In this document: one piece after another, positions 1 through 5,625 of the stretch
Layout: each line of letters opens with the position of its first letter
Numbering within the stretch: position 1 is the first letter of the stretch
Assembly: GCA_016190535.1 (NCBI GenBank)
Contig: JACPQK010000076.1
Coordinates: 1 to 10,984, forward strand
Direction: 5' to 3'
Length of the DNA: 10,984 nucleotides
Origin: Chloroflexota bacterium
GTDB taxonomy: Bacteria > Chloroflexota > Dehalococcoidia > JACPQK01
Notes under the pieces: model-generated
The model's input: only the letters and a program-made list of their open reading frames with translations
Told to the model about the DNA's origin: nothing
Databases searched by the model: none
Position numbers and translations under genes: made by a program

Positions 1-468
1 CTGGGCAAACATGCCGGCGTTGTCTGCCACAACTATGCCCCCGGCAGGTATCTGGGCCTCCACCAGGCGCAGGTAGTCCAGGTACTGCTCCTTGGTGCCG
101 TCCAGAAATACGAGGTCGAAGGGGCCGGATAGGGAGGGCAGGGTCTCAAGGGCATCTCCGAGGACAATGGTGATGACATTGTCTAGCCCTGCTCGCTGGA
201 CGTTTCGTGAGGCGGTCTCCGCCGCCCCGGCAGAGACCTCCAGGGTCCATAGCTTGGCGCTCGGCGGAAGGCGGCGGGCCATAAGGATCGCCGAGTAGCC
301 CACCATAGTGCCCACCTCCAGGATGTGTTGGGGCTGCTGCCGCTGGACCAGCGCCTCCAGCAGCCTCCCTTTCACCGGCCCTACAATGGGCCATGAGCGC
401 TGCTGGGCACACTCCTCAATCTGCCGGAGCACCTGCTCTGCTTCAGGGAAGCGGGTCAGCGGATTCAT
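1..468 (-). CDS. SAM-dependent O-methyltransferase, partial (3' end outside window)
   Basis: Reading in from position 468, 156 codons stay open to the window edge. They encode a class I SAM-dependent O-methyltransferase of the catechol/caffeoyl-CoA type (Methyltransf_3-like), which moves a methyl group from SAM to a hydroxyl. Visible motifs are SAM-binding motif I (ILEVGTMVGYSA, about residues 49-60), an acidic residue after strand 2 (TLEVS), GDALETL near 104, the FLDGTKEQYLDYL block (about 121-133) and GGIVVADNAGMF close to the edge. The substrate cannot be told from sequence; small phenolics or a tRNA wobble base (TrmR/YrrM relatives) are both possible. An in-frame TAG lies 9 nt upstream of the ATG, so no longer start exists. 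AGGAGG abuts the ATG with no spacer, which is unusual. It lies 70 bp downstream of purM on the same strand and is probably co-transcribed, although no role in purine synthesis is implied. Confidence 0.85.
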   Translation of the reverse strand, partial: MNPLTRFPEAEQVLRQIEECAQQRSWPIVGPVKGRLLEALVQRQQPQHILEVGTMVGYSAILMARRLPPSAKLWTLEVSAGAAETASRNVQRAGLDNVITIVLGDALETLPSLSGPFDLVFLDGTKEQYLDYLRLVEAQIPAGGIVVADNAGMFAQ

Positions 469-480
469 CCTCCTATACTA

Positions 481-521
481 CTTGCCCTGGTCTCCAGGAA
501 CGATTATGTCGAGAGGGCAAG
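481..521 (-). repeat. Inverted repeat in the purM-methyltransferase gap
   Basis: CTTGCCCT at 481-488 and AGGGCAAG at 514-521 form a perfect 8-bp inverted repeat around a 25-nt loop. A second, smaller hairpin (CCTGG-TCT-CCAGG, 486-498) shares bases 486-488 with it, so the two cannot form together. There is no U-tract, so this is not a standard intrinsic terminator. It may stabilise or attenuate the purM-methyltransferase message; that role is inference. Confidence 0.4.
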
Positions 522-538
522 GCCAACTTTGAGGCAGG

Positions 539-1579
539 CTACCTCGAGGCTTGGCTGAGGACAACCTTAGGCTCACGCCGCCGGGCCACTACTTCCCCAA
601 TGGGGAGAGCATCCCTGAGGGATCGCTGGATATCAAGCGCCTCCTGGGGAGAACACACTACCACCATCCCGATGCCCATGTTGAAGACCTGGAACATCTC
701 CGCATCGGGGATGTCCCCCGCCTCCTGGATCAGGCGAAATATGGCTGGGACTTTCCACGCCTTGGTTTCAATGCGGGCCCCCAGGCCTTGGGGCAGGATG
801 CGGGGCAGGTTGCCCGGCAAGCCGCCTCCAGTAATGTGGGCTAGGCCCCTCAGTTGAGGCAACACCGGAAAGAGGCTGGAAAGATAGCAGCGGTGGACCT
901 CCAGAAGCTCCTCGCCCAGGGTCCGCCCCAGCTCCTGGTAGTAGTGGTCCCAGTGCGAGGGCGGGCGCCCGTCTATTTGGAAGAGGCGGCGCACCAGGGA
1001 GTAGCCGTTGGTGTGCAGGCCCGAGGAGGGCAGCCCCAGTAGTACATCGCCGCGCTGGATAGTGCTGCCATCCAAGAGTGCTCGGCGCTCCGCCGCTCCC
1101 ACGATAAAGCCCACGAGGTCAAAATCTCCGGGGGCGTAGAGGCCCGGCATCTCCGCCGTCTCGCCCCCAATGAGGGCGCAGTCCGCGGCGGAGCAGGCCG
1201 CCGCCAGACCCTGGACCAGCTCGGCTACTACCTGGGATTCCAGGCGGCCGGCGCCAATGTAGTCCAGGAAGAAGAGAGGACGAGCGCCCAGGGTAAGGAT
1301 GTCGTTAATACAGTGGTTGACCAGGTCCTGTCCCACGGTGTCGTAGCGGCGCAGGGCGATGGCCACCTTGAGCTTGGTGCCTACCCCATCGGCGCTGGAC
1401 ACCAGCACGGGCTCCCGGTATCCGGAGAGGGCGTAGAGGCCACCGAAGCTCCCGATATCGCTCAGGACCTGAGGGCCAAAGGTCGCCCGGGCGTAGCCCC
1501 GGATCAGCTCCTTGGCGCTCCGGGCGGCCTCCAGATCGACCCCGGAGGCAGCGTATTGTCTAGCGCCGGTGGGCGGCAT
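539..1579 (-). CDS. purM: Phosphoribosylformylglycinamidine cyclo-ligase (AIR synthetase)
   Basis: PurM closes the imidazole ring: FGAM + ATP gives aminoimidazole ribonucleotide + ADP + Pi, in the cytosolic de novo purine pathway. The 346-residue length is normal for the family. Motifs in order are the N-terminal YAASGVDLEA, the nucleotide-binding SADGVGTKLK (about 62-71), CINDILTLGARPLFFLDY (about 90-107), IGGETAEMPGLY (about 137-148), GDVLLGLPSSGLHTNGYSLV, HITGGGLPGNLPRIL and FNMGIGM near the C terminus. The ATG lies inside the end of purF (20-bp overlap) with no clear Shine-Dalgarno, so translation is probably coupled to purF. All core motifs are intact, with no sign of decay. Confidence 0.97.
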   Translation of the reverse strand: MPPTGARQYAASGVDLEAARSAKELIRGYARATFGPQVLSDIGSFGGLYALSGYREPVLVSSADGVGTKLKVAIALRRYDTVGQDLVNHCINDILTLGARPLFFLDYIGAGRLESQVVAELVQGLAAACSAADCALIGGETAEMPGLYAPGDFDLVGFIVGAAERRALLDGSTIQRGDVLLGLPSSGLHTNGYSLVRRLFQIDGRPPSHWDHYYQELGRTLGEELLEVHRCYLSSLFPVLPQLRGLAHITGGGLPGNLPRILPQGLGARIETKAWKVPAIFRLIQEAGDIPDAEMFQVFNMGIGMVVVCSPQEALDIQRSLRDALPIGEVVARRREPKVVLSQASR

Positions 1580-2987
1580 GGACCGGTGTGAGCGTTTCCA
1601 GGGCCAGTTTGTCCATCTCTAGCTGTACGGGCACGGGGTACTCCCCGGTGAAGCAGGCCAGGCATAAGCTGTCCTGGGGCAGACCTACGGACTCGACCAG
1701 GCCCCGGATGCTCTGGTAGCCCAGGGAATCAGCGCCGACGTGCTGGCAGACCTCAGCGACAGTCTTCTGGGCGGCGATCAGCTCCTGGCGGGAAGCCATG
1801 TCCACACCGAAGAAGCAGGGATAGCGTATCGGAGGAGCGCAGATGCGGATATGCACTTCCCGCGCCCCCGCCTGGCGCAGCATCTTGACCAGCCGGGGGG
1901 TGGTGGTGCCCCGGACTATGCTGTCGTCCACCACCACCACGCGCTGCCCTGTCACCACCTCGCGCAAGGGGTTGAACTTAAGCTGCACGCCCAGCTCTCG
2001 CAGGCGCTGGTCTGGCTGGATGAAGGTACGGCCCACATAGCGGTTCTTGAGCAGTCCCTCGCTGAAGGGGATGCCGGCGCTCTGGGCATAGCCAATGCCG
2101 GCAGCGGTGGCGGAATCGGGCACGCCGATGACCATATCCGCCTCTGCCGGATGTTCCACAGCCAGGCGGTAGCCCATAGCCTGGCGCACGGGGTAGAGCA
2201 GGCGTCCACTGATGCTGCTGTCGGGCCGGGCGAAATAGATAAACTCGAACACACAGAGGGCCCGGCGCTGGGATGTAGCCCCCTGGAAGGACATGGGTCC
2301 CTCTCCGTTGATAACTACAATCTCGCCCGGGGCCACCTCTCGGATGAAGGTAGCCCCGATGTGGTCCAGGGCGCAGGTCTCGGAGGCCAGTACCCAGCTA
2401 CCATTGAAGCGGCCCAGACAAAGGGGACGCACCCCCAGGGGGTCTCTTATGCCAATAATGGAATCGCGGGTAACCAAGGCCAGAGAGTAGGCCCCCACCA
2501 GGCGACGCATGGCTAGGCTCACCTTCGTGGGCCAGTCCTCCCCTGGAGCGCAGGAAATGAGGTGGGCGATTATCTCGGAATCGGTAGAGCTATGGAAAAT
2601 GCAGCCGTGGCCCTCCAGCTCCCGTCGGAGGTGTCCGGCGTTGACGATGTTGCCGTTGTGGGCCAGGGCGAGCTCACCCAGGGGGCTGCTCACCTTTATG
2701 GGCTGGGCGTTGTGCAGTTTGCTGGAGCCGGTGGTGGAGTAGCGGTTGTGGCCTATGGCCGCATGACCAGGCAGCTTGGACAGGGTGTCCTCATCAAATA
2801 CCTGGGACACCAGGCCCATATCGGTATGGATATGCAGGCGCTGGCCATCGCTGGTAGCGATGCCGGCGCTTTCCTGCCCCCGGTGCTGGAGAGCAAATAG
2901 CCCGAAGAAGGTAACCCGGGCTACATCCTCCCCTGGAGCGTATATCCCGAAGACTCCGCAGGCCTCCCGCCAGTCCTGTCTTGGCAA
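1560..2987 (-). CDS. purF: Amidophosphoribosyltransferase (glutamine PRPP amidotransferase)
   Basis: PurF catalyses the committed step of purine synthesis: PRPP + glutamine gives phosphoribosylamine + glutamate + PPi. I place the start at TTG 2987, after a GAGGGGG stretch, giving 475 aa. The frame stays open to an ATG at 3182, but that extension spans the promoter and looks non-coding. The TTG start gives a 9-residue propeptide (MPRQDWREA) before the catalytic Cys of CGVFG, the expected N-terminal nucleophile after cleavage. Further motifs are HRGQESAGIA, LAHNGN, STDSEII and the PRPP loop VVVVDDSIVRGTTT (about 350-363). Cysteines at about 245 (CVFEFIYFARPDS), 391 (YPCFFGVD), 442 and 445 (SLCLACFTG) match the [4Fe-4S] ligands known from Bacillus PurF, so this is the propeptide/iron-sulfur class. 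It is the first gene of the purF-purM unit. Confidence 0.96.
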   Translation of the reverse strand: MPRQDWREACGVFGIYAPGEDVARVTFFGLFALQHRGQESAGIATSDGQRLHIHTDMGLVSQVFDEDTLSKLPGHAAIGHNRYSTTGSSKLHNAQPIKVSSPLGELALAHNGNIVNAGHLRRELEGHGCIFHSSTDSEIIAHLISCAPGEDWPTKVSLAMRRLVGAYSLALVTRDSIIGIRDPLGVRPLCLGRFNGSWVLASETCALDHIGATFIREVAPGEIVVINGEGPMSFQGATSQRRALCVFEFIYFARPDSSISGRLLYPVRQAMGYRLAVEHPAEADMVIGVPDSATAAGIGYAQSAGIPFSEGLLKNRYVGRTFIQPDQRLRELGVQLKFNPLREVVTGQRVVVVDDSIVRGTTTPRLVKMLRQAGAREVHIRICAPPIRYPCFFGVDMASRQELIAAQKTVAEVCQHVGADSLGYQSIRGLVESVGLPQDSLCLACFTGEYPVPVQLEMDKLALETLTPVHAAHRR

Positions 2988-3020
2988 AAGCCCCCTCGAA
3001 GCTAGCTTTACCCCAAAGCA

Positions 3021-3050
3021 ATTGTAACCCAGAAGACCCTTTAGGGTCAA
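3021..3050 (-). promoter_or_regulatory. Sigma70-like promoter for purF
   Basis: On the minus strand, TTGACC (3050-3045) and TACAAT (3026-3021) are separated by 18 bp. Transcription would start near 3014, giving a leader of about 27 nt to the TTG codon at 2987. The position rules out the longer in-frame ATG at 3182 as the start of purF. Hexamer matches are 5/6 and 5/6. Confidence 0.65.
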
Positions 3051-3063
3051 CTGCGTGCTCCGA

Positions 3064-3119
3064 GGGGGGTTAGGAACCCTTCTCAACCCCCTAAGTCCCC
3101 CAGTCCTGGGGCACTTTTT
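3064..3119. other. Two small hairpins upstream of the purF promoter
   Basis: GGGGGTT (3065-3071) pairs with AACCCCC (3085-3091) across a 13-nt loop. CCCCA (3098-3102) pairs with TGGGG (3107-3111) across a 4-nt loop and is followed on the plus strand by five T at 3115-3119, so it resembles a weak plus-strand intrinsic terminator. I see no plus-strand gene upstream for it to serve within the window. Function unknown. Confidence 0.3.
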
Positions 3120-3128
3120 GAATTTGGA

Positions 3129-3180
3129 GGATACCTGGGTACCCTCCGGCTGCCCCCGAAAGGTAACCTGGGTTCCCTTC
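3129..3180. repeat. Tandem 19-bp imperfect repeat, 33-bp period, upstream of purF
   Basis: GGATACCTGGGTACCCTCC (3129-3147) and GGTAACCTGGGTTCCCTTC (3162-3180) match at 15 of 19 positions and start 33 bp apart, close to three helical turns. The first copy contains the perfect palindrome GGGTACCC. They lie about 80-130 bp upstream of the purF -35 box. Paired regulator sites are possible, but they could also be debris next to the decayed gene at 3200-3428. Confidence 0.4.
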
Positions 3181-3199
3181 ACTCTCCGGGGGTGCTCGA

Positions 3200-3428
3200 T
3201 ACATCGGCCCCAAGGAGCTCCTCAACGGGCCCTGCGGAGGCTATCGGGACGGCAAGTGCTAGGTGGACCCCGAGCGGGACTGCTCCTGGGTCCCAGATCT
3301 ACCTCCGGCTGCAACGCCTGGGCCAGTTAGACAAGATGCAACAGGTCCACGCCCCCAAGGACCAGTCCCGGCGCAAGCACCCCCGGTCGGTGGCCAAGGC
3401 ACTACCCATACCTACGGGCGTAGCTTAG
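3200..3428 (+). pseudogene. Decayed C-terminal remnant of a methylenetetrahydrofolate reductase C-terminal/MetV-type protein
   Basis: From 3200 one frame reads YIGPKELLNGPCGGYRDGKC, then a TAG at 3260-3262, then VDPERDCSWV to 3292. After a one-base shift in the CCC run at 3292-3294, the next frame continues QIYLRLQRLGQLDKM, then QQVHAPKDQSRRKHPRS, and ends at TAG 3426-3428. Joined, this matches from memory the C-terminal zinc-binding domain that follows or partners methylenetetrahydrofolate reductase (MTHFR_C/MetV type: CPK..LNGPCGG..DGKCEV.PER.CVW..IYERL, then PPKDWS). The TAG sits where the family normally has Glu (GAG), a single-base change. Upstream of 3200 I find no further recognisable family sequence and several stops in frame, so the 5' part is missing. 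It is a degenerate end, not an expressed gene. The family is tied to methyl-branch C1 metabolism, which hints that the lineage has or had that pathway. Confidence 0.7.
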
Positions 3429-3453
3429 GCCTGGCCGCTTCCTCCCGGGCAGC

Positions 3454-3483
3454 TTGACCCCTTACCTGGCAGGCTGCTACAAC
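3454..3483 (+). promoter_or_regulatory. Sigma70-like promoter for tRNA-His
   Basis: TTGACC (3454-3459) and TACAAC (3478-3483) are 18 bp apart, the same -35 hexamer and spacing as the purF promoter. The predicted start near 3490 lies about 16 nt before the tRNA, leaving a short 5' leader for RNase P to remove. Confidence 0.6.
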
Positions 3484-3505
3484 TTGTCCCCAGTTCACCT
3501 TCGGC

Positions 3506-3582
3506 GGTGAGCGTAGCCCAGTGGTCAAGGCGCCTGGCTGTGGCCCAGGATATCGAGGGTTCGAATCCCTCCGCTCACCCCA
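3506..3582 (+). tRNA. tRNA-His (anticodon GTG), CCA encoded
   Basis: The sequence folds as a full cloverleaf. The acceptor arm is GTGAGCG (3507-3513) with CGCTCAC (3572-3578). The D arm is GCC/GGC, the anticodon stem is CCTGG/CCAGG, and its loop is CTGTGGC with anticodon GTG. The T arm is GAGGG-TTCGAAT-CCCTC. A genomically encoded extra G at 3506 (G-1) faces C73 at 3579, the identity pair specific to bacterial tRNA-His. CCA is encoded at 3580-3582. Five T occur at 3586-3590 just after it, but there is no strong terminator, so read-through into the small downstream gene is likely. Confidence 0.95.
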
Positions 3583-3631
3583 ATGTTTTTCTAGGGTATA
3601 GCCCCAAAACAACTACCCGTGGGAGGAGGCC

Positions 3632-3838
3632 ATGGCTGTCAAAGTCACCGAAAAGCAGGGCGGCAAGGTCTACACCGGCAAGTACGCCAGCGTCAAGGGC
3701 AGCGAGGTCAAGCTGTTCTCGGGTATCATGTCCGATAAGAAGGGAGGCTGGAGCGGCTGTGGCAAGTGCACTACTTTCCCCGCCGACACCGTGACCGTCT
3801 CCGCCGATAACCCCGCCGCGGAGCTGAAGAAGACGTAG
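3632..3838 (+). CDS. Small conserved-looking protein of unknown function (68 aa, CxxC)
   Basis: I do not recognise this family. The ATG follows a strong GGGAGGAGG by about 2-7 nt. The 68-residue product is lysine-rich and soluble, with no signal peptide or membrane helix. It alternates short beta-type stretches (KVYTGKYASVKGSEVKLFSG) and has one CGKC pair (about residues 43-46) that could bind metal or form a disulfide. Codon choice is striking: nearly all third positions are C or G, with AAG for most Lys, GGC for most Gly and GTC for most Val. This is typical of a highly expressed gene and is clearly biased even for this GC-rich DNA. It starts 50 bp after tRNA-His with no convincing promoter of its own, so it may share that transcript. 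Its stop is 3 bp from the stop of the convergent molybdoenzyme gene. Confidence 0.8.
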   Translation: MAVKVTEKQGGKVYTGKYASVKGSEVKLFSGIMSDKKGGWSGCGKCTTFPADTVTVSADNPAAELKKT

Positions 3839-3841
3839 GCT

Positions 3842-5395
3842 CTACTTCTCGACAATGCGCACCACTATGGTGTGATACCCCGTAGCCCCATCGGGCAGTG
3901 GCTCCATCTTCTCTGATAGCTGCAGTGCGCCAGTTTTGTCCATGGCCCTGACCTGGAGAGTGTAGTCGCCGGGGCCTGGTGGCGTCCATTCCTTTGTCCA
4001 TAGCACCCAGGTATAGGGCGATAGGGCCTCTTTGACCTGTGCCCCGGTCCAGGTCTTGCCGTCATCGGTACTGACTTCCACCTGGGAGATCCCCCGGTTC
4101 CCGGAAAAGGCGATACCCCCGATTTGCCCAATCTCTCCAGATGCGTAGTTTCTATACCACTGAGGCACATCTATGCGGGACATGGTGTTGATTGCGGCCA
4201 GGTCGCTCCAGCCCCGTTGCTGCCAGTAGCCCTGATAGTCGTAGTCCACCAGCTCGATGCGGGTAAGCCACTTGACGTTCTTCATGCCGTAGATTCCTGG
4301 TACCAGTAGCCTCGACGGGAAACCATGGGTATCGGGAAGCGGGACGCCGTTCATCTCATAGGCAATGAGGACGCCCGGTTGTAGGGCGTCTAACAAGGTG
4401 ATGCTGTCCGAGTAGCCGTCGTCGGCATGGAGTACCACCTTTCTTGCCGAAGTCTTGACGCCAGCCTCCTCCAGCAGATAGCTGAGCGGCAGGCCCTTCC
4501 ACAGTGCATTGCCCATAAGGTCTCCCCCGACCTCATTGCTTATGCACTCCAGGGTGAGGTACTGGGTCACCGGGGGAATCGCCTGAAGCTCCTCATAGGT
4601 CAGCGTCAGGGGGCGTTCCACCAAGCCGTCCACGGTCAGCTTCCAGGTGGTGGGGTTGAGTGAGGGGTCAAAGAAGTTCTTGGATACGGTATAGAAAACC
4701 CCGTTGGGGGTGACCTCGGGAGGGAGCTTGTCCAGGAGCTGTGTGGCCTTTCTGCCTGACTGGACGGCCACCAGCCATGCGTACCTGCCCAGCCCGGCGG
4801 CCAGTACTAGTCCCAGGCTAACCAGTCCCAACCTCTGTACGAAGTGGCGTCTGGCCATGTTGGACAAGGGCTGAGGCTGGGGACTCTGGACCTGGCGACC
4901 GTAGGAGAGGCCCACCAGGACCATCCCGTAAGCTATACATGATGCCAGCCAGGAGAGGGGCAGCCCTGGCCCAGACCGCCCTCCCAATGTCCCCTTTTCG
5001 GCGACGGGGAGAAGGGTCCCCAGGGCCAGAGTCCAGAGCAGGGTGGAGAAGGACAGGCCATATAACCACCTCCAGACAGCATAGCCGCCTCTCCGGCCCC
5101 TTTGCTGAACAGGTACCCGGTGGAGGAGCCAGCCGTCCCCCCACAGCCAGAGGACACCCAGCACCCCCCCCAATGTGACCTGCACCATCACCAGCCCGGC
5201 TGCCAGCAGGGGCTTTGCCCATACGTCTAGCGTCTCGATGAAGAAGGAGAACACGCTCAGGGGGAGGATGGCGGTAACCGGGTCTATGAGTACCTCTGGG
5301 ATAGAGGGTACACCCAGGCCCACCCGGAAAAGGGACATGACGCCAACCGAGACAAGGGCTGCGGCCAAGCCACTAAGGTATCCCCTCTTCACCAT
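3842..5395 (-). CDS. Membrane-anchored sulfite-oxidase-fold molybdopterin oxidoreductase
   Basis: This 517-residue protein has an N-terminal membrane part (residues 1 to about 212) and a C-terminal oxidoreductase of the sulfite oxidase fold. The molybdopterin-binding domain spans about 230-385. Its Mo-ligand Cys is in TLECISNEVGGDLMGNALW (Cys284), and PLPDTHGFPSRLLVPGIYGM (about 353-371) is the usual second signature. A beta-sandwich 'dimerisation' domain follows (about 405-515, with VEVSTDDGKTW). Hydrophobic segments near 8-28, 60-86, 107-130, 147-166 and 188-212, with positive loops at 91-103 and 180-188, fit five helices and an outward-facing catalytic domain. The stretch 36-57 is hydrophobic but fits better as re-entrant. 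ARRHFVQRLG (181-190), just before the last helix, is a Tat-like motif. The substrate is unknown; sulfite oxidation or reductive repair is possible. It lies downstream of galU. Confidence 0.88.
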   Translation of the reverse strand: MVKRGYLSGLAAALVSVGVMSLFRVGLGVPSIPEVLIDPVTAILPLSVFSFFIETLDVWAKPLLAAGLVMVQVTLGGVLGVLWLWGDGWLLHRVPVQQRGRRGGYAVWRWLYGLSFSTLLWTLALGTLLPVAEKGTLGGRSGPGLPLSWLASCIAYGMVLVGLSYGRQVQSPQPQPLSNMARRHFVQRLGLVSLGLVLAAGLGRYAWLVAVQSGRKATQLLDKLPPEVTPNGVFYTVSKNFFDPSLNPTTWKLTVDGLVERPLTLTYEELQAIPPVTQYLTLECISNEVGGDLMGNALWKGLPLSYLLEEAGVKTSARKVVLHADDGYSDSITLLDALQPGVLIAYEMNGVPLPDTHGFPSRLLVPGIYGMKNVKWLTRIELVDYDYQGYWQQRGWSDLAAINTMSRIDVPQWYRNYASGEIGQIGGIAFSGNRGISQVEVSTDDGKTWTGAQVKEALSPYTWVLWTKEWTPPGPGDYTLQVRAMDKTGALQLSEKMEPLPDGATGYHTIVVRIVEK

Positions 5396-5625
5396 CTCAT
5401 CTTCCCGAGTCTTTCTCTGCTGCCCCTCTCTATGGTCCAGCCAGTGCCATCGAGGAAAGGGATATTACGAACCCTCTCCCTAGGCAAGGTAGACCAAGCG
5501 CGAGAAGTCTGGCGTATAAGGCAGGTGCTGCGAGTACCTTTGAGGAGATTTATATGTAATGAATGTATTATAACAAACCAGCGGTAGGTATGGGGTGGGA
5601 CACCAGGGCCCGGGGGGCCACAGGC
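5396..5625. other. galU-molybdoenzyme intergenic region
   Basis: This 230-bp gap separates the galU stop from the molybdoenzyme start on the minus strand. It contains an AT-rich island (about 5546-5577) in otherwise GC-rich DNA, which carries the predicted promoter. I find no tRNA, no convincing terminator and no supported small gene. A short hairpin (GGTGCT-GCG-AGTACC, about 5524-5538) lies in the leader. A molybdenum-cofactor riboswitch was considered but could not be supported by eye. Confidence 0.4.
5567..5575 (-). promoter_or_regulatory. Extended -10 promoter for the molybdoenzyme gene
   Basis: On the minus strand the sequence reads TGTTATAAT, a perfect TATAAT with the TGn extension (5575-5567), and no good -35 box is needed or seen. 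Transcription would start near 5560, leaving a leader of about 165 nt before the ATG at 5395. An alternative in the same island is TTGTTA, 16 bp, TATAAA. Confidence 0.5.

Noticed and set aside
1740..2516. 258-codon plus-strand ORF, His/Gln/Ala-rich, opposite purF
   Set aside because: It is a shadow of purF in GC-rich DNA; composition is low in normal protein features and it has no family resemblance.
3097..3119. Intrinsic terminator on the plus strand
   Set aside because: Stem of only 5 bp and no plus-strand gene upstream in the window; kept as a hairpin only.
2988..3182. N-terminal extension of PurF to ATG 3182
   Set aside because: It contains the promoter and a DNA repeat (visible as GTQV twice), and would bury the catalytic Cys 74 residues in.
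3260..3262. TAG read as pyrrolysine or another recoding event
   Set aside because: A frameshift follows 30 bp later and the family normally has Glu here, so decay explains it better.
3412..3612. Minus-strand 66-codon ORF reading RRDSNPRYPG opposite the tRNA
   Set aside because: It is the antisense of tRNA-His; this type of ORF is a well-known annotation artefact.
5396..5560. Molybdenum-cofactor riboswitch before the molybdoenzyme gene
   Set aside because: The context is attractive, but I could not identify the conserved core by eye.
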